A DNA stretch of 64,000 nucleotides from Amblyornis subalaris (taxonomy: Eukaryota > Chordata > Aves > Passeriformes > Ptilonorhynchidae): contig JACAXG010000052.1 of the NCBI GenBank assembly GCA_018881555.1, positions 1,302,001 through 1,366,000 of the forward strand, written 5' to 3'. Below the pieces are notes generated by a model. That model worked only from the letters and a program-made list of their open reading frames with translations, was not told the origin of the DNA and did not search any database. Shown here piece after piece: positions 34,671 through 46,600 of this stretch (the first letter of the stretch is position 1; the number at the start of each line of letters is the position of its first letter). Position numbers and translations under genes: made by a program.

Positions 34671-37600
34671 TTTCCTCAAAAAATGAAGTTATTTTTTACC
34701 ATCAGCTGTACAGCTGGCTCCTTTTAAACTCACCTCCTAGGCACATCCAAAATTCCCTCACTCCAAAGTAACACTACACTAAACCCGTGCTAATTGTTCC
34801 ATTACAGATAGGAGTTCCTGGAAGAGGAGACACCAAACCCGAGGATGCTGACATGCCCCNCTGCTTTCTTAGTATCTCCTTTGTTTTCTCAGGACACTAA
34901 GGTGCCCCTCAGCTCTCAGNGGTAGGGTTGCACTCATACTTGGCTGCAGGTGCCACAGGAATACTAGGATAGCAGGTAACCTGGAAGATCTAGCAGTGTA
35001 TTTGGGTGATTACATCACTAGCATAATTGAAGCATCTAAAATACTGCTTTCCTCTCAGGCAGCTCACTGCCAGGATAAATGTATCCACACATGTTCTGCA
35101 GCTGAGGATTTTCCCACANGGATACCCAAGGAAGAAAGAGCAGTGAAAATAGGAAAAGGAACAGAATTAACGCCAGGCAACAGAGGAGGAAGCTGATGGA
35201 TCTATGAAAGTTGGGAAGGAATCAGTCAAACTGCATTAAACACTGAGGTGTGCCACCCCCTAACAGATGCATTACTTACAACAGTAGCATAAAACATCTG
35301 CTCATTACCTTATTCACAACTGGGNCCTCCAAAACAGAATGCTCCCAAACCACAAGATCCGCACATCTGCTTGGTTGCTTTTTTGAGATACATTAAATCA
35401 AAAAAGGAGTTCCAAGGCTGAAGTTGGAGACAATCTCAGGAAATTATTTTATTTAAACACTAGGTTGACATTAATTCACCAGAAATGAGGACTATTAAAC
35501 TAGATTCAGACCCCTATGGATAGAACTGACATTTAATGTTTTGTCAAAGCAGCAAAGTATAAACATAAAACAGATTCTATTAGTTGCAATAGAAAATATG
35601 AACAGTGAATTTCATTTTTAAAATTTTTTTATCATTTTCNCTTAGCTAAAATTATTCTTCATATTTTGAATATGCATATAAAGGAAGCTTCCTTCTTTTT
35701 TACAATGGTAAAGCCACAACAAAAAACAGAATTCCCCCCAAATTATGCAAATTTGCAAATCGGGAGAACTTCTAACTGCAATAGCAATTACTAGTAAACN
35801 TTGAACTACAACAGTTCACTAAGGGCAGACGAGTCAGATCTTATGAATGGAAATTAAGAGGTGCTTTAAAATGACATGAGGAAGTTGCTTTAATGAGACT
35901 CGAGCATGTGTGCCTGAAAGGTTGTTTTAATTCTGTTAAGACTTGCATGACTTACCCTGCTAAGCAAAATGTTTTTCACAGGTTCNCCCCAAACTGTCAA
36001 ATCTCAAGTCTTCTAGACTCTTGACTTCCAGAAATTAGTTTACTCCTCTAAAATCTGCAATCTGTCCTGAAAAAAAAAACCACAAAAACAACAAAATCAC
36101 ACCAACCTTGGAAAAGAAGAAAATCTGTTACAGGAGAAAAAACATTAGATAGTAGATATGGAGTAAGAATCTATATTCACGTGCTAGAGGAAACCTTAAA
36201 AGTGAAATGGAACGACTGAACACACAGATTCCAGTATAAATTAGCTGGCAAGAAATTTTAAACAGTACATACTACAAAATAATCCTTAAGAAATGTTTCC
36301 CCAGAAGACCAAGAACCTCAAAGGTTTTGGTTTTATTTTTTTCATTGGTTATATTTGCATGAGAACAGAAAGTTTATTTTAAAACACATGGATATATCTA
36401 TAATCGGTAACAGTTTCATAAGGAGCGTTTGGATCAACCTGCAGCACAACAAAGACCTTCTCAACCCACAGACCCATAAGCAATGCCAGATTCAAAAGTT
36501 TTGACTTGAGATCTCTTTTCCCACGTGACCATATGATGACCTAGACTAAAAATCTGAGGACGGGGGGACAAAAAAGAAAAAAAAACCCAAACAACTGGTT
36601 TTATGCAGGTATACGAGATTGTTTTTGCAGCCTTTCCTCCGTCCAGCTGAACATCTGTGTCCCAGGGCAAGGGCTGCCTGTGCTAATGCAGTGGCACTGC
36701 TGCTGAATGCCGAAGTGTTGACTCAGAGTGAGGAGTANAAACTTTTCTGAAAGCTGTGTACCACTCTCTTTTGGATGCAGATATGTCACAGTAAGAGGTT
36801 AAAGGAGGGTCATGTCCTTTTGCTTGTCTTGGTGAATGCTATCACCTCTTCCAATCTGGCATTTAAACTGTGTGTGTGAGCTCTCACTGGTCCATTTAAA
36901 GCAAAATGCACAAGATTATCTTAGTCTTAACAGTAGGACTCAATTTGACTGAAAAAAACGTAGGAATTTCTTACAAATTCAAATTAGATGGCAGATTCAA
37001 ANGGGTAAAAACCTCAGGAGAAATGGCAGTGGATTGTTGGCACTATACTGCAAATCTCTTTAGTCTGCATCACTGCAGGACAGTCCTCCTCTGAGTACAT
37101 TTATATGTATACACCTCTAATTATATGTATACGTTTCTAATTATACTGTTAAGGAGGGTAGAGTCAAACAAGACATACAAAATTGATACTGGAAATGTCT
37201 GTCTTTACTTTCTTTTCCATCTCTCCCTCTCTGCTCCTGGAATTATACCCTTGTTGCCTGTCCCATCGCTGTGGTCTGATCCCTAAAGAGTTGATGGCAA
37301 AAGGCTTTTTCTTCCTTTTTCGTTGAGCTGGTTTCCTACTAAGTCACTAAGAGTTACAGCAATGATAATATATTAAACAGTGAACAGTACCAGNAAACAC
37401 TCCAAGGCACTGGAACTGNATTGTTTATGCTGTCTACAGTAAATTATTTTAATGACCCCAGTATGGTTTTGGCCCAGGTTAACTACCTCTCCTCCAACAA
37501 TTCCTAGGAACAGCTGCAAAACCATCATGGACCAGAAAACAGTCCCCATAGGCAGCTTGTATATGGCCACCAACTGCTGGAAGTTTCCAGAGTGTGATGG

Positions 37601-38411
37601 TTGGGGAGGGTGCTGTTCCTTTCCAGCTGGTCTCAGTGCCAGAGTACAGTCCTGGGCAAATATAATTTGCTAGAAGGCACAGAGTCCAAGGGACAGACAA
37701 GCCTGAGCGTTGGTGAAAGAGGAGTGAGGGAGTCAGCAGATGAGAATGAGAAATGAGTGGAAAAGCTGTTGAAGAGGAAACAAGACTGTTCCTCTCAGCA
37801 GCAGTAAGCTGTTACACAGGCACAGCCTGTCTCATATAACTGGATCCCTGTAGATTTACAGTCTTGCTTTTCAGCGAAATATTGGTACCAGTTGCTGCTG
37901 ACTGCAACAAAGACACCAGTCAGCNGCACAGCTGGTATGGAGGCAGTTACTGCGTGAAGGTGAAGAGGTGAAGAAGCTGCTTTTCTCTCCTTCCTTCCAA
38001 GGCTGTGGCATTGTGTTATCGCAAAATGACCCGTGAGTTGACACATTAGGCATGTAAACTTTTGGTAAATGGCCATAAAAAGTGTTAAAGTTCAAAGCAT
38101 TTTGGATCCACCNATTTTCCCTGAAATGGGGGAATAAGCAACCTGGATGTACCAGACCATTAACCCCTCAGCCTTCTTGATGTATTAATGGAACTGAATG
38201 GCTTACGATTACAACTGGAGGAATTGAAAGGTGAATCCTGTAAGAATCCCAAGGCCTTTTTTGCNTCCATTCACTTTTAGAATTAGAGGCAAAAAAACAA
38301 GGGGAACTGCTGTCTATTGATTAGATCAGGGCCAAAAAGATGATTTCTGGAAAAGGGTCTTTTTTCCTACTTGTTGCTTTTAACTTCAATTACCTCACTG
38401 ATACAGTACAT

Positions 38412-38415
<4 letters not shown>
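34671..38415. other. Unassigned non-coding sequence
   Basis: Short frames only. Mixed composition, with a GC-richer patch at about 37490-37760 and A-rich low complexity at 36068-36105. No repeat family or exon recognised. Confidence 0.55.
37101..37140. repeat. 20-bp tandem duplication
   Basis: TTATATGTATACACCTCTAA is followed directly by TTATATGTATACGTTTCTAA (three differences), then TTATACTG begins a third partial copy. Confidence 0.85.

Positions 38416-38443
<28 letters not shown>
38416..38443. repeat. (CT)n microsatellite ending in CAG
   Basis: About 14 CT units followed immediately by CAGCCCCC. This looks like a very strong polypyrimidine tract plus 3' splice site, but any CT repeat next to CAG would. 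The downstream frame is open to 38666 and has no recognised domain. Confidence 0.9.
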
Positions 38444-38446
<3 letters not shown>

Positions 38447-40292
38447 CCCCTCAGAAAGGTTCCAGCCTCAGCTGGAGGTGAAAGGGCTTCAAGTGAAGGA
38501 GCCTAAAACAAGAGTGCTGTCAGATATGTTATATTATGCTTATCTTTGGCTGGTAGATGATAAAAGAAAAGATCATGTCCTCCCTTTCTGTTATGATATA
38601 TTTATCTCTATCATGCTTCTCTGGGTGCATCTTGATCCCACAAGTTACAACCATACAGCTAAATAAATCATGCACAGAGACCAAGCCTGTGCTCTGATCC
38701 AAGTGGCACCAATNGACGCACATCCCCTGCTTAGGAGCGGACCCTGGTAGAGCAGATTCGTTGTGGAAAGTTGGCGAGATCTGCCTTGCTTTGTGCGGGG
38801 CAGGGTGCAGCTCAGCAGATGCACAGTGGGGTGAAGTGTTTGAACTCACTTCCTGGCCCTCTTGTACTTAGCAGTGCAGATGCAGTCAGAGCAAACATGA
38901 CAGAACATCTGGAACGAAAAGATGGGGTCAAGGAAACTTAACAGAGATGAGAACTTTCCATGGCAGTTTCTCAGCTAATTGCTCAAGTAAACATTTTCCA
39001 AAGTTGCATTCTCTTCTCCAGGCTCTGAGTACTGCAGTTCTGTTTGATGATTAGGATTAGCTCAGGACTTCCTGACGGGGAAATTACCTCACAAGGACCT
39101 TGGCTTGAGCATCTGATTCTAGACTGGAAGTTTAAAATAAATCCAGTTAAATAAATAGCAAGCATTTAAACTAGGATATTTNCAACAGTTATTTGCAACC
39201 AAGTATTCTAAAGGGCAGTTACTTGAATTATTTCCTTCTAAGTGCTCCACACTCCATACGCTGCTGATAATTCTGTAGATAAAATCTCACCTAAAACTCC
39301 CCTTTACTTGATTGTTTTATAAAATAATACATCTTTAATTGTTCTTAAATTGTTCATGTTTCCCTCCTCCTCCTTTCTCACGTGAGGCTCTATAGTGATT
39401 CAGTGAAAGACAGTTAAAAAATGAAACAAAAAAAAAAGTCAACCGTGCATTAACTGGTTACAATCTTATGAAGTTACTTTTGGTTATTTTTGGATGGTAA
39501 CATCAAAGCTTGGATGGTTTATGTCATGCCCCAAAGTCACATGGAGAAAGTAGAAGCTGAGAGCTGATCTGCACCAGTGACACAAAGATGCTCTAAACCT
39601 GTCATAACCAACTGCTCCAGATAAAGGTGCATCTGCTTTGCATTAGTGATGTGGTGAGAAGCAGCTGGAGGATCCCAGTGGATCTGTCTCTCATTATCCA
39701 TAATGGGCCTACTTCCTCTTTACACTGTTTTACTGTATGAAGTTCAGTGGCACAATTCCCACCCGTCCTGGGCACCTTAGCAGTGCTGACAATATTATTT
39801 GTTCTTCCCTGCAATCATTGCTGTCTTTATTTTCCCTGTATTTTCACCACTGTTGTTCTTTATCTCCCTTCTCCCACCCCCATCTTTCTCTTTTCTGGGA
39901 TAGGTGTCAATTCTTTCCTCTTCTCTTCGTCTGACTGCATAAGAACTCCCATATGGTAGCAACCAACCATCCATGTGCTTTTACCCAGTGAAGAAACCTG
40001 TGTTTTCTACTGCTTCTACAGCATCTGCCTGTGAGCTTTTCAAGGGTATGAAGCAGAGTCATCTAAGTCTGCATTCAATCTGGCTACACCAAGTCTATGA
40101 AAGTTGTACTGCAAGCTTCAGCAGAAATTGGATTAGATCTGAAAGAGCCAAGTGCTTTTCCATTTCAATTATCAGTAAGCAGAATATATCATACTGTTGC
40201 GCATTAAGGGACTCATCCAAAGAGAAGGAGATGGACGAAAGACTGTGGTAAAAAAATTTAACAGAGAGTTAATAAAGGGCAATGAAAAAGAC
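38444..40292. other. Unassigned non-coding sequence
   Basis: A GC-richer patch at about 38690-38860 contains several CpGs but no TATA-like or other promoter element I can defend. The remainder is AT-rich with short frames only. Confidence 0.55.
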
Positions 40293-40650
40293 GGAAAGGA
40301 AAGGAAAGGAAAGGAAAGGAAAGGAAAGGAAAGGAAAGGAAAGGAAAGGAAAGGAAAGGAAAGGAAAGGAAAGGAAAGGAAAGGANNNNNNNNNNNNNNN
40401 NNNNNNNNNNNNNNNNNNNNNNNNNNNNNNNNNNNNNNNNNNNNNNNNNNNNNNNNNNNNNNNNNNNNNNNNNNNNNNNNNNNNNNNNNNNNNNNNNNNN
40501 NNNNNNNNNNNNNNNNNNNNNNNNNNNNNNNNNNNNNNNAAGGGAAGGGAAGGGAAGGAAAGGGGAGGGAAGGGGAGGGGAGGGGAGGGAAGGGAAGGGA
40601 AGGGGAGGGGAGGGAAGGGAAGGGGAGGGGAGGGAAGGGAAGGGAAGGAA
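40293..40650. repeat. Purine microsatellite (GGAAA)n to (GGGAA/GGGGA)n, interrupted by a gap
   Basis: The left arm (40293-40385) is perfect GGAAA pentamers. The right arm (40540-40650) is GGGAA, GGAAA and GGGGA variants. The plus strand has no pyrimidine in either arm. The long Lys-Gly-Arg frames predicted through it are artefacts. Confidence 0.97.
40386..40539. other. Assembly gap (154 Ns)
   Basis: The only run of Ns in the window, inside the purine repeat. The exact-looking length may be an estimate, since the repeat could not be read through. Confidence 0.99.
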
Positions 40651-43600
40651 CTAGACTAGGTCTTTCTGAACTGACATGAGGAGTCTCAGCCTAAGCTTGA
40701 CTAGCTTTCATACACCACATGTGGGTTAGTCCTTCATAACCATTTTGTATTTTGCTCCTTGATTTTGTCTTGTATAGGATGAGAATCCTACACACTAGTT
40801 CCACAAGCAGATGAGTGGCATCAGCAACAAAGTGAGATAGGATAACTTACTCCAACTGTGTAACTTCCATGTTACCTGTGTGTCACCAGATTTTGTCTTA
40901 TTGCACTCACTTATGTTGTTAACATTGCTTCCATGGATTAATTGGACACTCATGTTCATGGTACTTTATTAAAGAATCAATCCTTTGTTTGAATAGGACT
41001 TCTGGCAAGTCCCCAAATATTGATTTTTTCTTACTTGCATTTAAAGCCACCAGATCCTTTTCTATAATCACAACTAAATACAATTGGTATGACTTGTCTA
41101 TAAAGAATGATTAAAGTATCACAAGGAATTCAGATTTCACTAGGAAAAAAGAAAGTCAACACTATGACTGGACCAATCTTAGTATATGAAGGGGTCACTT
41201 TTTTACAATAGGTTTCTTTTCCCCTCTTTTCAGGCCCTGACAATATACACTCTTGGGCTGCACCAAAAACAGAAGGAGAAAAAAATANCAAGTATCAATG
41301 TTATTGATTCCTGAAGTCAGCTTTTAGCTTTTTACTAATTTTCGTTAAGACCTGCATGAAGATTCTTCTGGATGCCTTGCCTGTGGATTTCACATAACTC
41401 GTATCTTTATTTTTCAGCAGAGAATGCCAAAAGTTGTGGCTGCTATAAATGGTTTAGTGATATTTCAAAGAGCAAGCCATTGACAAGGATCTGGACAGAA
41501 TTTGTAGCTGAATAAGCTCATGAAATTGCAGGTGCTAGTAATCCTGATCATTTACATTAGTTTCTGCATCTATAGAGAATTTTCAAACCTCATGTACCCC
41601 CAAGTTAAGTATTATAAATGTGTTATTAGGTTTTTTTACCTTTAAGACTTCTAAGAATAGCAGCTGGTTGCCAAACAAGAAGCAGGACCTTTCTCTTCTG
41701 GTACGTTTATTTCTAACAGTTGTTATTCCTCCAATCATGTTTATGTTTCAAATGACCGANCAGATATTAAGTGCAGGAAATAACTTTCCTTGTCTGACTG
41801 TATCCTCCCTCCATGACATGAACAGCAGCAGATTGCAGGACTTGGCTACATTCACAAGCTACGTGTCACTCCTAATTACCCTGCTCATCCAAATGGCAAC
41901 TCAGGCAAAAACAATATAAGAGAAAGGAAAGACAGGAAAACAGCCTGACAGCCCTCAAAGCAAATAGTGTTTAGTTCCTTTCTTGTTTCAGACTTCCAGA
42001 TGTGTTTTTCCTACAGTCTTTAAACAAGCAGGCAGTTCCTTGGTCTGCACATCTTAGCATTAATTGTCATTAATTGACCTTACTTGCTTCGTATGTTGAC
42101 AGTGGTACCACACAGACTAAAGCACTGGTCCTGTACAGGAACCCAGGCTCTGTTCCCCCTGAAGCAACTCAGATTTGTCTGAAAGTCAAATGCCCCAGAA
42201 GCAGAGCTTGTGAACAAGCTTATTAAGCATTGCAAATCCTGTACAATAAAACACAATGAGTGTTCTTAAAAATGGCATTATGTTTGCCTTTTCATCACTT
42301 AATTTTTCTGATGCACCATGTTGACTTATTTGGGTGTGTTTCTCTACACTGTGCACCATGTAAGCTCGGGGTCATATCTGCTTTCCTTGAGGGACCACAC
42401 AATTCATGTACAAATTAGAACCACCAGGTGGCAAAGGAAATTCATATTGAGGGCTTCAATTGGTACTGCAAAAGTATTCTCATTTGCTAGACTGTACCTA
42501 ATATATAAGTAAAAACGGAATTAACTGGATAGACCTAGGGAAACTGATAGGCTAGATAATAGTTATTCATAAGATGTAGTTAAAACATTTGAAGAATAGT
42601 TGGCCTTTGTTTTCAAGAGCAATTGAATAAGTTAATGAAAGGAGTCTCCTTAGTATTTTCACTCTCTTTGTCTTTTGTCTTCCTTTTTCTTACGCACATA
42701 AACACGGGAATGTAAATGTACAGTGCTGTTTTTCAACATGACTCAAGATATATGTATTATAGCTTACATGTATCACTGCATTCAGCAGGTAATTGGAAAG
42801 TCAGCAGCTGCTAGACTTTAAAAAGTTCTTCCACAATTCTTGGAAAATTTTCCCTTTTTTTTCTTTCCCTTTCCTTCATTCTTGATCTTTAAAGTCAGAC
42901 TTGATTTAGCATCAATATTTTGACACTGTNCACATTTTTTGAAAACGTGTAAGACTATTTATTTTCCACATACATTTCTTACCCAGAATTCCGTCTCTAC
43001 TATTTTTATATTATTTAGGTGCTTGTATAGTAGTGGTATAGTAGTGGAAACATTATTTTGATCAACTTATTCTCTTCCTAGGTATATGAAGCACAATGTT
43101 TTTTAACAGCAACANTCCAGTTCTCTCTGTGAGGAGACTTGCACACTCTTAGAGAATTCTGAATAATGATTTTGCTTTGGTACTGCTGCTACAGAGACAA
43201 GTTTACCTGGGGACAGACAGGAAGAANAATGGTAGTAGCTTGTAATAAAGACATGACTTTTGCCATTGCTATTAATGTATTAATATGAAGACTGGAGTCT
43301 AGGGTGCACTGTAGAAATACATAGTCATAAAATTTACATCCCCCGAAGAATCCATAGTCCAAATGCTGGATTTTTCAATAATCAGTTAATTTCATTTCTG
43401 ATAAACTGTCAAATAAATTCCACTCCCCACCTTGAGTCATTAGCAACCAAAGCTAACGGCTCAAGCAACCAAGCTTGAGCCACTCAGGGGACAAATAAGG
43501 TTAGCATGAAAAGCATGTANGAAATATGTCAATGTTGTGAAAACAAGGCACTCGAATAGAGACTTTATTTTCCAAACAAGTGGTTTTCATTAATTTCTTT

Positions 43601-46600
43601 TCAAAACAATTTCCAAGCTAATCTGGTTGAAGTACAGCCAAGGTACATCAGCAGTACAGTTCACCTTTCAGAACTTCCCATTCTTACCACCATTCTGCCA
43701 TTCAATACTGTTTATTTCAAAGAATGCCACTCATTTTACTTACAACACAATCCCCACAGATTTGATGTATCTTTGATCATTTGTTCCTAAAACGAATCAA
43801 TTTAAAGTAAAGAATGCACTGCACTGCAGCCACAGGAAGAAAGATGAGCATTGTACTAAAGAATCTTAGTAATTTCTTGAATTGACCTTACCTTAGCAAC
43901 TTCACACTGAACGGTTGTCAAATCCAACCTTCATAAATATTTGGATAACTAGGAAGCTATTAAATTCAGACAAGGTGTTTGGTTACAAGTAGCAATAATA
44001 TTTTAGTACTTATGCTATCAAGTGTTTCTAATGCTGCTGAGCTGTTCAAAATGATATGCAACAAAGGTTGCTTCAAATTGCTTTATAAAGCTAATCTGCT
44101 CTCAAGCATCACAGACAAAGTCTGCACTGCACTTGCATTTCAAATTGCTTATATTTGATTGTATTCCATTATCTCTAAATGAGGTGTGTTACTCTAGGGT
44201 CATGATCTGCTTCTTGTTATTAGCTGGCATGTTCCACTGTGTATACAAGATAAAGTGTATTTGATATTCTGTCTTTTTGTTTTCATTTACTGAGGTTGAA
44301 AGATAACCAAAAGTGATTTTTCTGCTATTCCAAAGGCTATCATATCAAATACTTTGAGAAATTATTAAGATTCCTTGATGTTTTCTTTATATAGTATTCA
44401 CATCTCAAGAAGTACAGATTTTGGATGCCACATATGAGATTTCTGCTGAGACAGTGTTTGATAGTTAGAGTGCCTGAAGATACAGGCTCTAAGGACAGAT
44501 AAGCAAAACAAGAATTTTTTTTTTCCTACTGCAGACAATCATCATCTCTGCTGTATCATCAGTTTGTCTTCACTGCAGAAGCAAAAGTCTTTATATAAGG
44601 GAATATATTTTGTGGGCAACTAGCCTTTGCATACCTTGTCACTCCAGACATGCATCCCATCCTCTTCCACTGTACTGCCCAAATGATTAAATAAGCTTTG
44701 CAGCTGGATAAGGATGTTTGTCTGATTGAAAACTAACCCAGAGCCAAATAAGGGCGCTATCAAACTGTCCATGAAGTCACACAGTTGCTGTCATAGAAGA
44801 GTGACAATATGTGGCCAGCATTAAGGGAACAGCAGTGCTATTCATCATAGTTGCAGTGGGGACCTGTGTTAACTTAAACTGATTGTAAAATTGCACCCTA
44901 TAGTCAGCTGTTTGGAGGGAGTGGAGACACTATCCATTTCCCTATAAAATACTCCAGCTGTAATACAATAGGGGATGTAAGGCCTCATTAACCATGTAAT
45001 TATTATAGTGCAGTTAGTGGTTGCTATAATACTGGGGTTTTTTGCTGACTAACTACTGCCTGCAACAGTACCTACAACTGACCAAGTCAGACAGTACTTT
45101 GAGCTCATAGCATGGTGCCCTATGTTCAAGGTCTCTCTGAAGGTAGCCGTGAGAAATGGGACTACAGCATTTCCCAGCTTCCAATCACGCAGGAGCCATG
45201 CCCCAAAAGCACTGCAGTCCCTATATTCCAGATATCTTGCTGTTTAGCACAATCCACAGCTCTAATGTTTGCCTAGGTTGCCTGTAAAACACAAAGTGAT
45301 TTTCCAGAGAAGACGGCAATCAAAGCTATCATATTGGCCAGAACTTAATACCAGGATGAAAGGCAAAACAGATTCTACAACTCTAAGTTTAACAGTTAGT
45401 TGTATTCGGGATTTTCTGATATGGCCCTCTCTTACACNTCTATTCAGCATTGTAGAAAGAAATTATGGGGCCTTTTCCACTTCTTCCAAAAGCCTAATGT
45501 TCACTAGATATGTGAGAAGCNTATTATAGGTGAAGAAACACAAATGAAATTTTCTTTTGTGCTTCCTTCCAGCTCTGATGTCTCACATGGAAAGTTTGAC
45601 CCTGGTATCGTCAGAGACCCAGNATTGAGGTTTTCTCGTTTACACCTGTTGAACATGTTCCACTTTGTAAAAATTGTCTCAGTTTTGTAGACACTCTTGA
45701 ACAGGTCGTCCCAGTGCCAGCTGAGTTTCCCCATCATTAGGTTCCAAAGTAATTCTCAGTGTNCCTTTGGCCCAATGCATATTCAATACTGCTGTGTAAA
45801 GAAAAACAGATCCAGCAGAGGTACTAAAGAGACTCTGTTTCTTCCTCACCCATCACCAGCAAAAGCCTTTTTATTCACTAAATTTTAGAGGTGCTGTGTC
45901 CAGATTGATTCATGCAGAAGCTGTAAGGAATAGCACCTCTTACAGCTCAGGTAAATACTCCAATGAGTCAGTTATTGAGTAAAGAAGAGAATGAAGACCA
46001 GATACTTTTGCACAAACTGTACTAAGAATGATGTATAATATTAGCAGCTAGTAGGTGAGACCTACCCATCAAAGACAGATGTAGGACACCTACTCTGGGT
46101 AGGCTCTGGGATGCCTAGCATTCCCAAGACAAAGACACTCCAGCAAGTTCAGGATGGTGCATACATAACAGGAGAGTGAGGTGACTGCTGAGGTGTGGAA
46201 ATTGAGAATCTTGAACACGAAATAGTTGTAAGGGCTGAATCCTCTCGTGGATCTAGGTTTTTGCATTATAGTGCATTAGCCTACTAGATACTAGGATTTC
46301 AGGGTTTTTTCATTCCAGTTAAAGNGGGGTTCATTTTAGAGATGCAACTCACCACACTGATACCCTTCACTTCAGCATTTCACTGAAAATTTTCTTTCTG
46401 CTTCCATCTCACATTTGTTCAGAGATATCTTTTAGAGGAACACAAGAGAAACTGACGGATCTGTTGAATTTTTAACCTTAGTTCCTTTTTGGCAAATTTC
46501 TTCCTAACTTCCTTGGGAAACACAACATCCTCATGGATGAACTCACTGTTCACAAAATGCACTTTAATAAATTATGTGGCCTGATGACCTAATGGCTTAT

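Noticed and set aside
34532..34771. Leu-Pro-Ser repeat frame
   Set aside because: Translation of the CTTC/CCCT microsatellite, not a gene.
38690..38860. GC-richer patch as a CpG island or promoter
   Set aside because: Short, few CpGs, and no transcription unit can be supported next to it.
40197..40679. Long Lys/Gly/Arg/Glu-rich frames through the purine array
   Set aside because: Pure microsatellite translation running through an N gap.
43458..43481. Perfect 8-bp stem with 8-base loop as a possible small RNA
   Set aside because: Far too short for a microRNA precursor, with no extension of the stem on either side.
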